Part shown: positions 25,501-40,500 of the stretch, piece after piece
Layout: each line of letters begins with the position of its first letter
Numbering within the stretch: the stretch's first letter is position 1
Assembly: GCA_010645155.1 (NCBI GenBank)
Contig: JAAGOF010000081.1
Coordinates: 669,537-733,536 of the forward strand
Direction: 5' to 3'
Source of the DNA: Tigriopus japonicus
Lineage: Eukaryota > Arthropoda > Copepoda > Harpacticoida > Harpacticidae
Length of the DNA stretch: 64,000 nt
The notes under the pieces: model-generated
The model's input: only the letters and a program-made list of their open reading frames with translations
Told to the model about the DNA's origin: nothing
Database searches by the model: none
Made by a program: the position numbers and the translations under genes

Positions 25501-28500
25501 CTTCTGAGGGTGGTCCAAACAAGTGTTCCCAATCTTGAAATGTACCATTTGTAATCTGTCGCACGCCTTGGATTTAACTCACTTTTATCGCTTGCACCCA
25601 AAGCGACTCTCTGATCCGAAGGAAAATGGACGATACTGCAGTGGAACGAACCATTGTCATGGGAACTGGGACACATACACATATCCTTTATTGTACTGAG
25701 ATGAAACACATTCACAGCCAAAGATCCCAAACGTCCAATTATGTGTCTTCCGACAGATTGAGAGATGGAAAAAATGTCCTAGGAAATGGAGGAAGTTCTT
25801 CGGTCGAAAGTTTTAGTTCATGGAACAGTTTCCGCTCATTTGTCGAAGCCATGGTCCTAAACAGTAGATCCACTTCCTTGGTCCTGGATTTCGTTCCCAG
25901 TGTCTAAATCTTAACGTATCGCTTTTCGTGGCAATGGTGGTAATCTTAATGAGAAAAGTTGGCACCTTCACATTTACTCCTCACGAAGGAACAACGTAAC
26001 CAGCCACACACCAGATAACGGGGTTTATTGGCGTTAATAAAAGTGATTGTAAAACGCTCTTCTTTTAACCAGGGATTACTCCATGAAAGAAATATTACCG
26101 AATACCACTTGCGGCAGCATTACTACAATAGAAATGTGTGGAATAAAGTTTGCTGTATTTTCGTAAGTCGTCCTGAGCAATGCAGGAGTCCTTGATTCAA
26201 CACAGAATCGGTTTTAAAATCAATGATCACAGGGCTTATCAAAGTATTACTGGCAACTCTACAATTGCACACATTTGACTGACAATCATGATTTCTTTCC
26301 ATCAGTTCAGTACAAACTTTTTAAGTTCGAAATCAGGTGAAAGAGTCTCCTTCTAATGAAGTACTGCTGTAAATAGACTTAATAATGGAACTAAAAGTAC
26401 AGAAGACATTTTCCGCTCCAAAATAAGATCGATAAATTTAAAAGATTGATATTGAGAGGGAAATGGTTTAACTAAGAACATGAAGAATTCAATTCCAATT
26501 TCAGATTTCAAATCCAATTTCTGGACCGATTTTTAATTCGGATTTTGCAAAATATTTCCAACCATTTTTGATGTGACAGCGATTATGGAAGAAAATACAC
26601 TTTTGAACGGAAGATAATCGATGTTAGAACTCCACTTGCTCAAATTCAAGACTCATCTGAAGAAGGTATCAAACACAATAAGCATCGCGAAAAACAATAT
26701 TTTATTGCTGTTGAAATGCAATCAAGGCTTGAGGCAAGTCCTTTAAGAGAGACACAGTGTGGCTGGAACTAAAAGCAAGCCTGAGTGAAAGCCTGGTTGG
26801 TTCTCGTGACTGGCTTTTCTCACAGCCTAGTCAATTTGTTGGGAAGCGTTCCAATTTCCAAGACCCTCGGGGCAATTAAACTCAGGCTAGACTGGCCCTT
26901 ATGGCCAAATCGTGGTTTTTGCCACCACTACCAAAATATCAAAATCTGGTGCCATTTCCGACTAATTGCGGTCTTCTCACGATGGATTGGTTCCCTAGGG
27001 ATTAAGTATGATATCACTGGTTCCAAAATACCCGAATGAATCGGTCCCATTTAAGTCGCCACGAATGAGTTGGAGCCAGATGGAACATATCGGAGGAAGA
27101 CAGAGGAAGGAAGAAAGTGCGTTCCAATCACGATGATGGTTCCAAGATTTCTTGGTCCACTCAGCCGTGAAATTGATCCCAAAATGGAGATTTGGAGGAC
27201 CTTCGATGGTGCAAAGGAGCGTGAACAATATTGCTCACATTAGAATCGAAAAGATCACTGGATGGAACAACAATAAAGTTGGCCATTGTTCCAAACAGCT
27301 CATACTGTTTCTAATTCTCGTTCCACTTTAGAGGGGTCCAATTGGCCATTGTTCTCCAAAGTGCAAATCTGTCTAATGGGCTCTCAATCGTGAGGATAAA
27401 CTTGGTTCTGAGATGGTTTTCGTAGAAATTGTCCCATTTCCACGTTTCTTCAAGGAACACAAATTTTTGGTCGCAAATTGCTCATGAACAATTGACATGA
27501 GTAAGGAATTTTCGTTATCTTTAGCTCGACTCTGGTAGGTGATGAACCGAGAGCGCTCTCGGTTCGGCTTTTTTTCGGGACAAAAACTTTTTTTTTTCAT
27601 TTGGAATATGCATTTTCCCTTCTTCTCGTAGATGTTCAATATAAACTTAAAGGTAAATTCCGCATGCAAATATTTTTTTTGACATCAGTTTCGATTTCAT
27701 TTCAAAAGCTCTTTCAAACCATCACTAGTCCTTGATTCATTGGATAACAAGCACTATCGATACCCTCATTTTAGGTATTGACTTTTCTTCCTTCATGTCC
27801 GATATCAAAAACCGTTTTGAATCTAGCCACTGAACTTGGAACTTGCCAACAAGCTCTTTTTCTAGCTCCAATCCTTTTTTTGTCGTTGGCAAAAATGGAA
27901 CATCCTCTATGGAACAATAGCCAATAGCAGCTAGTGGGTACTTGGATTTTGAGAGGAGGGGGATCAAGCATCAAGCATTGAAGGGGAGAGGGAACGAGGA
28001 AAGGAGAGCATTTTATGGCAGCTTTATTGTGTCAATGCTTTAAACAGTCCTCCCCATTCTTGTTGCACGACGTTTGGGGAACACTTTTGGACCAACAAAA
28101 TCTGACTTGATCCAATGCAATCATGACCAGAGCCCGGCCAATGGCTAAATGGTTCTTGTTTCTTCAGTGTTCCCTGGTGACCAACTCCAAGTTTCGTGGA
28201 TCCGGGGTCCACTTTAAGCGTGTTCCTGATTTGTCTTCCTGGTGTCAATGGTGTTTAAGCCGACCTTGGAACTCTTTCGCTAACATTACAAGTCTCTCTC
28301 GAGTATGCATAAAACAATGAATTTTGGGCCATAAATTCAAAAAGCCCTTTGGAACTTTTTGACCGCATTCTCGCCTGTTCCAACGCGCCATTACTTCAAT
28401 GGTCTCTACATTCCCGTTTCTGTCGCCTTTTCATTGGTTATTTCTGGGAATGACCCTTTTGATCCGGGTCATGGTTTGCACACCAGACACCCTTGGATCC

Positions 28501-31500
28501 AAATGTAAGCCTTGATCCGTCGAAATCCAAGTATTGTGGGCACCTTTGTTTTAGAACGTCGTACCGTTAATGGTCCATGTTTCTGAAATTTGGCACATTT
28601 CCAAGCATGAAAAAGAGAGAATGTAAAACTAGGAAAAGGATGGGTGCTCTCATCCATGGCACGACAAGTTCTAGAAAGATTTACTGACGATATCCAAAGT
28701 GGATTTCTGCCAAGACCAACAGCTCTTCTTCGTTCTTTCTCTGCATATCTTTTCCAAAGTCAGCTTCATGGGTTAAGTGTTGCCAAAACGGATTTGCCTT
28801 TTCAAGAGTTTTTGAGGAGTTCGTCGATTTCGCACTTATTGTTTTCAAGCACTCACGGTATTTTTAGTTACAATTATAACCATTTGACGATTGCTTGCTT
28901 GATAAAAAGGTCTACGAAATTGTTCAATACCAGTTTTGGCAACACTGATGATTTGAAATCTCTGCATAGTAAGTTATTCGAGGAAAAAAGAAAGTATCGC
29001 GACCATACGAAACCCGATAAGAAAAGTTCAAAGACTTTTGGACATTCTCCAAAACTGTTCCAACAAAAACGTACCTGAAAGAGGGGAGAGAATATGATTG
29101 AGTTCAAATAACATTTGGTTTTCAAAAGCCAATAGAAAATTCAGCGACCATATTGACTCTATGGATTGGGGGTGACAATTTATCATGACACTCAACACTC
29201 TCAGCTTCCCCTACCCTTGTGTTCCACTTCCCTTTGTTCCAGTTTCCCCTTCTCAACCTCACGCCCTTTTTCTTGCCACAGACCGTCTCACGTTCCCCTA
29301 AATGATCAATATTGGACTTATGAAGTTATTTAAAGTTATGGAACCCATTCTTTCTCCCAATGTTCTTTGGTTGGAAAGTTGGTTTTGCTCTTGTTTTTGA
29401 TGTCACTTCCAGGAATCTGGTTGGAAATGTGTCTTCTGTCTGAACTCATGTTCCCTGTCAAACACTTTTTGATCTATGGAAGGGGAGCAGATGTGGACCA
29501 ATAAAAAAGTTTTCGGAGGATGAGCGCTCAAGTGGAAATTTGACTTTCACACTTCAATATCAGGATATAGCCGTGTCAATATTGACTTGGGGTTCCTAAA
29601 CAGGGCCAAAATGAGGTTATCAATGGCCCTAAGTTATTAAACATCAACACTAGACGGCAAACTCAATAAAAGAATTGGAACCTTTAGGAACAGAGCAAAA
29701 AAAAAACCTTGAGCAAGAACCATTTTCTTTGAAATACAAGCTGTCACTTGAGAAAACTTCAGATTTTGTTTCATGCATTAGATAAAAAAAACAGACATTC
29801 AAAATTTTTACTTTTTCACGCAGCGCTTCAAGGGTTATTGTGTAGCAAAAATGGCGAATAATCTCGAGGGATCTTTGACAAAGAAGGGGAAGAACAAATC
29901 TCCTGGACCAATTTCGACTTCCATTAATGGTTCAGCTACAGATGAACGTTGTACCACCACTGCAGAATATAAAGTGATAATATCCTGGAGAAATTGCTGA
30001 CTTTCCTGTACCTTCATCCTCCAAACCCTGGACCCCCAAACCTGATCGGTATTGGTATTCAGATCACGTTTGCCAATGTTCCACATGATCCATGTCTCAT
30101 TGCTTGGTCTAATCACTATCAAAACTGCATGGAGTGGAACGGTATTTTTTCAATGTTTGGGTATTTTTTTAATGCGAGAGGTTGCCTCAATGAACCACAC
30201 GTTTAGTTCCGGCAAATAAAGCAAATGATAGAATTTTGTCCCTGCAACTTAGCCAAAAAAGATTTTTTTTTATTTATCATGCCACATGGAGTGGAAAGGT
30301 ATTTATTTCTTGAATGTGTCCACAAATATTGAATTTATAATCTTGTAATGTAAGACTCTTAAAAACGACAGCTATATTTGTGGTCATCTTTTTGAAGGCA
30401 AGGGTTGCGTTAATAAGCCGTACATGACGTACCGGAAAATATCGGAAAATATATAAGTCTCGTCACGGCAACCTTATCAAAAAGCTAGAATCTTCATTTT
30501 TCTTGGCATTTGCTTTTGTACAACTAGGTGCAAGGTACCGTTCCATTTTGATAGTGAGGCTGAATGGTCGATTTAAGGGACCTGTCTCTGATATTTGAGA
30601 TGTCTTCCCATCATTTTCACAATGTGTGCGTTACGCAGCAGAACCCCTTGTGTAAATTCTCCCAACTCTCATGCATCACGAACTTTCAATTCAACTCGGT
30701 ATATCCATGTTCCACTTTTGATTTGTGCCCATTTCAATGCCATTCTACGAGTTCCAACTTTTGCTCCACCCCGGGACTCATAATTTTATGAGCTTGGTAA
30801 TGGTCCAAGTAAGACGGGCAAGATTTGTGTTTATGAGCAATTCCATATTTACTGCTCTCCTTCTCCCTCTCCCTCTCATCTGTGAACGTACTCTGCCAAA
30901 AGTGGAAGCCAGACACCCAAATCTCCCTCATCATAAAGAGAAAAGGTCCCCCGAGATGAAAACTTGGCCACTGTCTCAACCATGTTGAACACGCTCAAGG
31001 AAAGCTGGCAATTACCAAACGACAAATAAACATTTTGCAGTGACACTCGAGCGCTTTTGGAGTACAGCATTCAAGGCCTAAAATGGGAGATAACATTTTT
31101 AGTGATGGAGCGAACTTATTTCTGAAATTTAGAACTTTCTTTGACTCATATGGGATTTAAGATCCTTAGGGACCATTCCGTCTACTCGGTAATAAAACAC
31201 TAAATGACGTCAATCCGTGGATGAGTTTGTTGGTTTTCAAACTTGAAGAGTTACCGGATAAGGCAAACATTCCTATGCGTGCATGAATTATGAGTGATAA
31301 CATCAGCTGAAATCGTCACTGAGAAGGACTTCAAAAAGGTGTTTTTGTGATTTTTTTTTGAGATGGTTTTCACCTTTGTGATGTCAGTAGTACTTCATTT
31401 TAGGTACCAGTTATTGTAACAAGATTTTCTCAAAATTTGGTATTTACGATTCAAATACTGCACAATTAATAACGCCTAGGCATGTACTTTTTCATCTTTA

Positions 31501-34500
31501 GTTCTAATCATCAATTAGTTGATTTCTTCACAGAATTTGGTAAATGCCTGGGATTTAATGTTTCCGCCTGTGTTTCTTAAAAAAAGGTTTTTTCAAGTAC
31601 AGTTCCATCAAGTAAATCTTTAACAACTTTAATGGAAAGAATGTCCAAGTATCGATAAAGCGATACAAGTTCTTCAAACTTTTCGCTTTAATCGCCAAGT
31701 TCAACCGTCACAACCCAAAACATGAAATTTGGGATTTAGATTTTAAAATACATGCCCAAGGTCCTAATCCTAGATACATGTCCATTTAGACACTCATCCA
31801 CCACTTTTTAATGTTCTCTTTCACTCATGTTATGAATTCAAACTAGTCCTCTGCAACGTGAAATGGATCCTCGAGTCCATGGATCCCACTTTTGAGCGCC
31901 AGGGTCATTGGTTCCCTCTCCAAATTACTTGGTCATCATGACGAATGGTTTATGGGACATGAGGAAATGTGTGCCTTGGTACGTGAAGCCCTCAAAAATG
32001 GTCCCTTGTCGAGCTTTGGTGGTAATTGTGGTGGTGGTCCAATGCACATTTCCGAGTGAGTCTTGGTCAGGAAATGGATCAAGTGAAAAGACCCTCGATT
32101 AAAGGACGACTAGGAACAATGGACAAAATGGATCATGTAAATGCACTTTCAGTTGGTCCAAAGTTTCCAAAAGCGGGTATTGTCTTCTTGGGAAGCCCCT
32201 CATCTGTCAAATTTGATGGGAAATCCAATAAAATCCACATTCCTTGGATTCTCTGTGTCACTCGTGCCAACATTGAATGATATCCTGGTATTTGGAACAC
32301 AAGAAGCTTGACGTTTTTTGTACATACACGAGTGCTGGGATCAGTAGGATTTTAATCTGTTCCAAAGGGGGTGCCAAGAAGAATGGGATTTAAATTTCTC
32401 TCCCCTATGGATTTTGAATGAAGGGTCGTTGGTTGGTTGGTTGGTTGGTTGGTTGGTTGTTAAGCCCAGAGATACGAACAATATAGGGTACAAAACTTGG
32501 TCCAAAGATCTTCAAGAGCGACGACAGAATTGGAATTACAAATGAGGAATTTTGCGCTGGCTTCCAAGATTTTGAAAGAAGATCAGGAAAAAAATGTCGC
32601 TTTTGCCACAACTTTCCCTTTATTTATGTCCAAAAAGTTTCCTTATATTCTGAAGAAGACAAGAAATGGCTGAGTTTTCAAAGAACTCGTGGAAACTTGG
32701 TGGAACACAGATCTGTCAGCCTCGAGATTTGGACATTATTTTTGCCGTGATAAACAAGTCGATCAGGATCAGGGACATGAAAAATTCAATTGCTTTGATC
32801 TTTATTGGTTTCGGGGGGTCCTTCAAGTGCTGGTTGGCACAATTTATTGGATCCTTTTGTTCCATTTCCATGAAGTTCAACTTAGGACTTGGGGATTTTC
32901 TGATGTTCTTTCCCTCTCCTCCTTCTTTGTTGGTCGTTTTAGAGAACTTAAACGAAGGAACGACAAGGAGCCTTTACTCCGAACAGCTTATCTGCTATTG
33001 AACTTCAATGACGTTTGTCTAGGGCTTGTGCTCTAAGATTAGAATTGGACCTCCAAACTCGAGATCTCAAGAAATGGAACATTGCCCATGCACCATGTTC
33101 AGGGTCACTGATATTACCCAATATTTGAGGGGTCAACTTATTATTGGGTTTGCCAATGGATTCAACAAGAAACTGTTTCTGCCAACAAGTTACTAAGGAA
33201 ATTTGCAACCAAGATATTGTGATACGTTATGGCACTGATTTGCCCGCTTCTGATAAATAAAAATAAAATTGTTGTTTATATTTTTATTGTTTTATTTTTA
33301 TATAACATTTTCATCAATTTATATTATATTTTTATGTACATTTTGAGAAGAAAAAATAAATTGTATGGTTTGAAATAAGAATAATAACATTTTCACAAAT
33401 TAATCATAACTGCTATTTTTTGCTTCTTATAAAAACCAGTCTCATAAGTTTTTCCACCAAATGCTGGCTACAAGGAAGCCAGAGTGGCCGCGCATACTAA
33501 TGCGTTCTTAAAAGTGCCGAGTGTAAGTGCTTCCCCAGACGGCGTAGGTTCGAATCCTGTTGGGGATAGAATCGAAGCAGTCGGGAAAAATCCTTCAATT
33601 TACAGGGAATCGCATTCCTTGTAGCGGTAGTAGAAAATCCGCAACCATTAAAAAAAAATACTGAGGACCTTAATGAACTACGTATAAATTTAGAGTCTAA
33701 CACCATCGATTGGCACAACTGGTTGACTAACAAAGTGTGCGATGACATTTTTTTTAAATCTTTATTTTTTTATTCTGTCGGATGTTTTCATTCATTTTCA
33801 TCCCAAAAATGAATTAATATTGATAGCTTTTCATGTATTGCTAATAACGTCTGCGCTGATGTGGCCAGAATCAAAGTTTGCTCACCTTTTAGTTTTAACA
33901 ATTATTTTGGTTTGAATCAAAAGCAAACATTGAAAGCAATGTCCCTAAATCATCAAGGGGTTATTTTTAAGGAAATTGTAACCAAATTTCTTTCCATTAG
34001 TATATTTTGAATGTATGACAGTTAGCATTAGCATCCATTAAGACGTAAAAGAGCCTCTAAAGGTCCAAAACGATCCTCGGTCCATTGTCCATGGTCCATG
34101 AGTCCATTGTGAATATTTCTTGGATTAAAAAAATTACTGTTTAGCCAAATGACATCAACTACCAAATACACGTTCATTGGCGGTAACAAAGTCTTAGTCT
34201 TGGGTCCAAAAACTAATTGAGGAAGTTAATGATATTTATTTTTACAAGAAAAACAATCTCAATGGTCTTTTTTCCAACGCACTCTGTATCAAACTATAAG
34301 AGTTTATCTAAGCTTTGTGCGTCGCATTTTCATTTCAACTCAACTTAAAACAAATTGTTGCTTTGGGAACCCTAAAAAGACCCGACCAAGACAAGAAAAT
34401 GTTTGAAAAGAGCCAATTCCACACTCGGAACAGGGAAATGCGTGGGTTTGTGATGCAGAAGTTAGGGGGGGAATCAACTTTCCAGACGAACATCCTCATT

Positions 34501-37500
34501 TCCAAACCTTCAATTTGTTGATCACTCCACAAAACACTTGCTCGCCTTGGGCATAAATCAAATTCTAACCCGCCTCAGGTGGTCTTTGTGTCTTCTTGAC
34601 CTTTGATTTTTGCACAAAGTTCTTGGTTTGAATTGCTATTGCAAGCACGTACAAGGAAGGTCAAGTTGTTGGTGTGTTGTTTTGGCCCAAAGTTGCTGAC
34701 TTAAAGAAGCCAATTACTGTCTCCTTTTGGCCAGAAACTCCACCTTCAGTACCCGTTCTTTAAGCAAACTTTCACCCGAACCATATATATGGCTTGTTTG
34801 ATAATTTCTGATACCCGAGTGATTCGTGATTGGGTTTCTTTGAGGGTGAAATTGGGGGGAAATCAATCAGTCGGTTCCATTCATTCTCGAATGTAGGGAA
34901 GCCCGTGTGTACTTTCAAAGTTTTTCTCGCCCCTTTTCCTCCAGATCCAAATCTTTCAAGTGCTTGACATTCATACCACTTCGTTGGGTCTTAATCTGGG
35001 TTTTCTTAAAATTTTGCAAATTTGAGGCTCTCTTTTCGACGGAGCCAATATCGAGATCCGAGCCTGTAAAAAAAAGAAGTGGTCCCGCTAATCTTGGGCT
35101 CTCAGACCCATTCTGTGCCGTATGAGGAGCACTTTTCCCTTGCTCATTCTTAGCCTCGGGATGAAGACGACACTCAAAGTAAGGCACCAACTTTTTGCCA
35201 TTAAAATTTACATAATGTTAATGAACTCAAAGTTGGTAATTTTTCGGCTGTCAATTTTAAGCCTTCACATGGGTGAACCATTTCGTGTGAAAGCTTGAGG
35301 ATATATTCCTTTAAGTATGGGATGTATTTGCTTAATCGGGGTTAATGAAGATATCTTCCGTGTTTGCGGTGCAAAAGACGCCCTACTTTCAATTTGTACC
35401 ACTTCTGGTCGTGATTGCATCTGGTTGGTCCGAAAAGTCCTGAAAGTGAAGGTTTCCCGTGTCCCATAGACAGGGTTGCTGAATGAACCGAGAAAAATAT
35501 CAGCGGAGACCTTGCGTTGCCAGACCCATCTTGCGTTGATTTCCAACGTAGTTGCCAGGACAAAATTTTTGATGCCACTTTAAGCCACATGTCAAATATG
35601 TTTCTTCGATGGCTATCAATTTTTAGAAAAGGATCATTTCTCAAAAATGGGTGCCATTTAAGCTAAATGATGCCACTCAAAAGAAGATAATCTTCAAGGA
35701 AAATGGATTAAGATTTTGCCAAAAACTAGCATCGTACCTCGCCCAGGCAACATGCTGGAAATCACCGTTAGATGGATCTGGCACCTCAAGGTCGTTGCTG
35801 ATGTTTTTCTCGGTTTATTGTTGACTTGCTCAACTTTGGAATTACGAAAAGCTATTATTATACTAAAGCAAAAGCTCATTTTGTGATTGAAGGGTCGTAG
35901 ATGACATTGATGTATGCTAAAGCAACCAGAATATGACAATTTTTGTAACTGACACGCATCGATATTGATATCCACCTGTCCACCATTTTGAAATTTGATC
36001 GATGTTAGATGGCGAATTATGATTCATTTTTCGGACGCACATCCCGCTAAGAACATCAAAACAAATGGACATATATAATCTTTCAATTATCCTCAACTAT
36101 CATAATACACTATTTGACTTAAAAGTGTATTGCATTTGGTGGCCATGGAGCATCCGAATCGAACTGACACCCCAAAATACATGTTTTCTGTACAAAGTTC
36201 ATTTACAAAAATAAAAATGATTCAAATATTAGAAGCTTGTATTTCGTCTCCTGAATTTTACAAATACCCAAAAAAGACAAAAAAAATGGAACTGTTGGCG
36301 TCCATGGCTCTGATCAGACTAACGTCCTTAATCCGACAACCTTATCTGGATGTCGGAAACTTTACCAACTAATGACCATAGAAAAAAGAGGGAACCCTGA
36401 TTCGAGTCTTCTCATGTCAGCAGACTTGAAAGACCCATTGGGAGAAAAATGTTGCACTTGGCATCCTCAAGGCTGAGGGCCTGAATTTTACGACTGGCCC
36501 TGGGTTTTATCACATCCACGTCTCTCTTTACTTTGGAAGCCTTGGGTAGAATATTAGCGTAACAATGTCATATTTTGGGAACAGACCTATTGGAAAAGGT
36601 AAACTTATCTTCGGGGACACCCACTACAAACAAAGCATCTTCTTGACCATTCCAATCCAAGGCGAGCTTTCTTCAAGGCCAAGAAATGCATTTTGTTTAG
36701 CTCAGAGATAACACATATAAGACACCAAATAGGGTTGCTGTTCGTTGATCCACCTCTGAAGGATTGAAATATGGCTTTTCAAAGGCAACCCTGAGCCCGG
36801 CTAACTTTTTTCGGCAAAACAAACTAGATGCATTGATGCACCTCGGAAAGGAAACAATGATGATCAGTGGGACTTATTGTTGTTGTTGCCTGGGAACAGC
36901 CACAGAAGGGTGTTCCAAATGAGAGAGGTTCATCAATAATGAATTCTGGTCATCCTTCGTTATTGGATGATGGTGTGCAATGAAATTGGGGGATGATACT
37001 AAATTTCCGAAAGGGATCAAAAGGGCTTCAGGGCTCCGAAATATGAGCTCCAATCTTTTTCTAACTCAAAACTGCTCATTTCTAGTGGATCTCTAGATCT
37101 ATTTGCCTTAAAATGGCATACAGGGGGAATTTAACCATTTATTTTAAGGGATATTTGGCGTTGTGAAAACACAGGTCTAATAAAGCCTTGGGGAAAAAGA
37201 TCAAGACAGAGAAACTTGACCCTTAAAAAGGGATTGGTCTGAGTATATTCCCAAATATCTTTCACAAGAAAAATCGGATTCCTTGAAGGAACAACTGTTT
37301 GTTGAGCTTGAATGACGTCACCTCTTCTTTTAAAGTAGCAACATGAAAGAGGTTGCGTGGTCTAGTTTTAGTTCTTTATGTGTGTGATGCAAACTACATT
37401 AGTTGAGATGCCCACCAAAAAGAGATCTAGAATATTCAATTCTAGTGGGAGCAAAAAACGAGGAACCCACTCGGAAGCCCGCTCACTTCACTCAATTCCG

Positions 37501-40500
37501 GCCATCACCAATATAGATGGCTGATAGACCTTGGTGGTAGTATATCTAACGCAATGGCCATGCCACTGATCAGACCAGAGATTTATGACCCAATGGAACT
37601 GGCTCCGGAATGCAATGCTTCTAAGCTATCAGCTCCGATGGGAGAAAGAAGACTCTTAAAGCCTTGAAATTCAATAAAGTATGACTAGAAGAGGAGCCTC
37701 TTTCAGTCTCCACAGCCTCTCACGCTAACAAGGTCAATATTTCCGCCGCTCAGTCTAAAGTGGATATTTCCATGCCATTTATTCGGAATGGAATGAAATA
37801 ACGTTACTAAGAGACGGATCCGGTTTATTCAACTAAAAGATGAGATTCAAGATCTTGGAAGTCGTGGTGTTGCCATGATCAGGGATTATTTGATTACAAT
37901 CTCACAAGATGACCGATGGTTAAGTAAAAATGACACCTCGTTGTTCTGACTCTGTTCAAATCAATAATTCTGAATTATTAACATTACAAAATTTCTTTTC
38001 TTAGGAATGAGAATGGCTGTTATGGTGCTTTTCCAAAAGCAAATCAACAAATATATTTTCCATTCCAAAAATACGATAGATTTCTGCTGTTTTTATATCA
38101 ATTTCTTTTTCATTCGAAAAAAAACAAAGAACGTCTCCTTGCCAAAAACTATTTCTTTGAGCAAATACTCAAAATATCTTTTGATATAAGCAAGTATAGA
38201 AGAAAGTTAGGTAATATATTGCAAAAAGGTTTAAAGTCGGACAAAAAATAATATTAAAAAAACACCACAAAAGCCTTCGATAACTTCGAACTTTTCTGTA
38301 AAAATAACGATTTCTACGCGAATAAGAATGGTACTTAAAAAACTTATTTTTTGTTGATTCTTTTTTCATCAAAAAAATGTTTAAATATGCAAAAAGTATG
38401 CGTGGCACATTTTTCCGCGAACTATGTATTTTGTCTTTTCGCACGAAAGTAACGACCAAATCGAGCAAAATTGATTTCTTAATGTGTTGAGGTTTTTGGA
38501 CCCTTAAGATTAGACCGAAAAACGAAAGTTTTTTTTCGTGGAGAAGTTGAATAAGTTATTCTTCAAATGAGAGCGATTACCATATCATATTACAGACCTG
38601 CTGCCGTTAGCAGTCTAGGCTTGCCAAAAAAATGCCTCAGTTTTCAAGGGTCAGATTTTCGAAAAATGTTGCATTTATGGGCAATGGCATGGTTAATGTA
38701 TCTTGAGAAGTATTACAAAGTAATTTAGAAACAAATGGAGAAATTGGAATCCTTCAATTAAACAAATTATTTGCTTCTAGGTTTTAGTTGCCCAAGGAAC
38801 CAATATCCTCTGGCCATCTTGTTATTCAATGTCGGGCATTCCTGATTCAAATGTTTGGAAGAGCCCACTCATTTTAAGTAGCGAAATTTTAGAAAAAAGC
38901 AACAAAGCATATTTTTTCCAAGAAAATGTCAAGAATTGCTACTCCGACTTCAAGTTGTACAGATGAGAAAGGAATTGTTGCAATTATCAGGCCTAAATCT
39001 TCGTTTTACTTACCTTGCACGCTCACCAGAAATACATGTCGTCCGAACTTTTTTTCCCGCCAAAAATGATGACATCACTAGTAATTCCTGCCATGTACCG
39101 TAAACGTTTGTACATTTAAGAGTGGCATGGTCCTTTTAATATTGTTTGGATAAATGAATGAAGTATCTCTTTTTTATCACTTTTTAACCTTAGTCTGAAG
39201 ACAACCTCTGAATACTTCACGGCATGCATATAATAATTTACCATGAGCGACGGTTTTTCTTCAAATTTGCCCAAAATACTAATCCACCAGATTCAATTTT
39301 CGAAACCTTCCTCGAAGTATCACTACCATTCATAAAAACGCAACCTTGAATTACTTTGTACATCTAGTCTGATACACTCAAAAGCCCACTATCCTTTTCT
39401 ATCGAGGTAATTGAATAGAAGCAGGTGTTGAAATTTGATCACTTCCCATCTCCATCCCGGATTCGAAAGTGCTTTCTAATCCCATGGGAGATTGTTTCAG
39501 CGAATCTCAAATGCAAATCCTCGAGATGCAAGACTCGTCTTGGCAAAACATGACCTTTTACAGTATGTACGTCCGTTCATCCTGAGGTTTTTTTAGACCT
39601 CCCTCGAACATAAAACCACCTCGATCTTATCTAGGGGACAGTTGTCTCCAATGGATATCTTAATTAAGATTTAGAAAGTGGGGAAATGGACTGAGAGACA
39701 CGGAGAGTTCCACTTGATCCAAACTGGCTTTGAAGATTGGAATTAATGAAGCAAGCTGACATCATTTCGAGCCATTGGATTCAAACAGGGTTGCCGTCTA
39801 GCTAAAGTTACTACTGATTGTACCCAAGTAATCCTGGATTGTATTATTTAGATGTCAGTTATTTTAGAAAGGAAGTAAGCTGAATATAATCATGGTACAT
39901 TTGTCGTGATTTGTTTTGTAAAAAATCCATGTTGAAGTTTTCATCCTATCTTTTAAGGCCAGATGGCAACACTGACAAAGATAGTAAAACCAGCTCCAAA
40001 AGGATCAAAAGCTGTCCCATTTGTTTCAGTCAACTGAATCTTAAAAGTGTTGATAAGTGGTATGAATTTAAATTTTAAAAAAGACGTAGAGGGATGTGCA
40101 CGTTTTGTGTGCCTGAAGACAAATGCGGGACGAGTTGTCATAAAAGATGGTCCTCTTGTCTTTTAAAGGAGGCCCAGCTCATATTCTCTGTGTGCGCAAG
40201 TAATGGAAATGGACAAGACTCGACAACGTAGAGCAACTTGGACCAAAAGTCACACATGTCTAGGGAAATGAAGTGCTTTCCATGTTTCAAGACCCAAGTT
40301 TAATGGGGCATCTCAAGGACTCATTCTCTCTGGCACCAGAGAGCCTCCTTCATTCGTTTCTTTTTTTGAGTGGATGGAAGAGAGGTCTGTAAAATGAATG
40401 TCTGCCAAACACAGACATAAGGTAGCTCGGTGATGGGATTAAGTCCACAGGGATGACTTTTGGTCCAAACGTTTCCATGTTTCACTACTCAGAGGGTCTC

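Noticed and set aside
28644..29078. 144-codon plus-strand open frame, the second-longest unexplained one
   Set aside because: No domain, no splice context, no conserved motif; about this length is expected by chance in 64 kb.
33474..33659. Functional tRNA-Leu or tRNA-Ser gene
   Set aside because: The head has good A and B boxes but the stems do not pair fully, a non-tRNA body and A-tail follow, and a second copy at 61320 shows the same structure, so it is a SINE.
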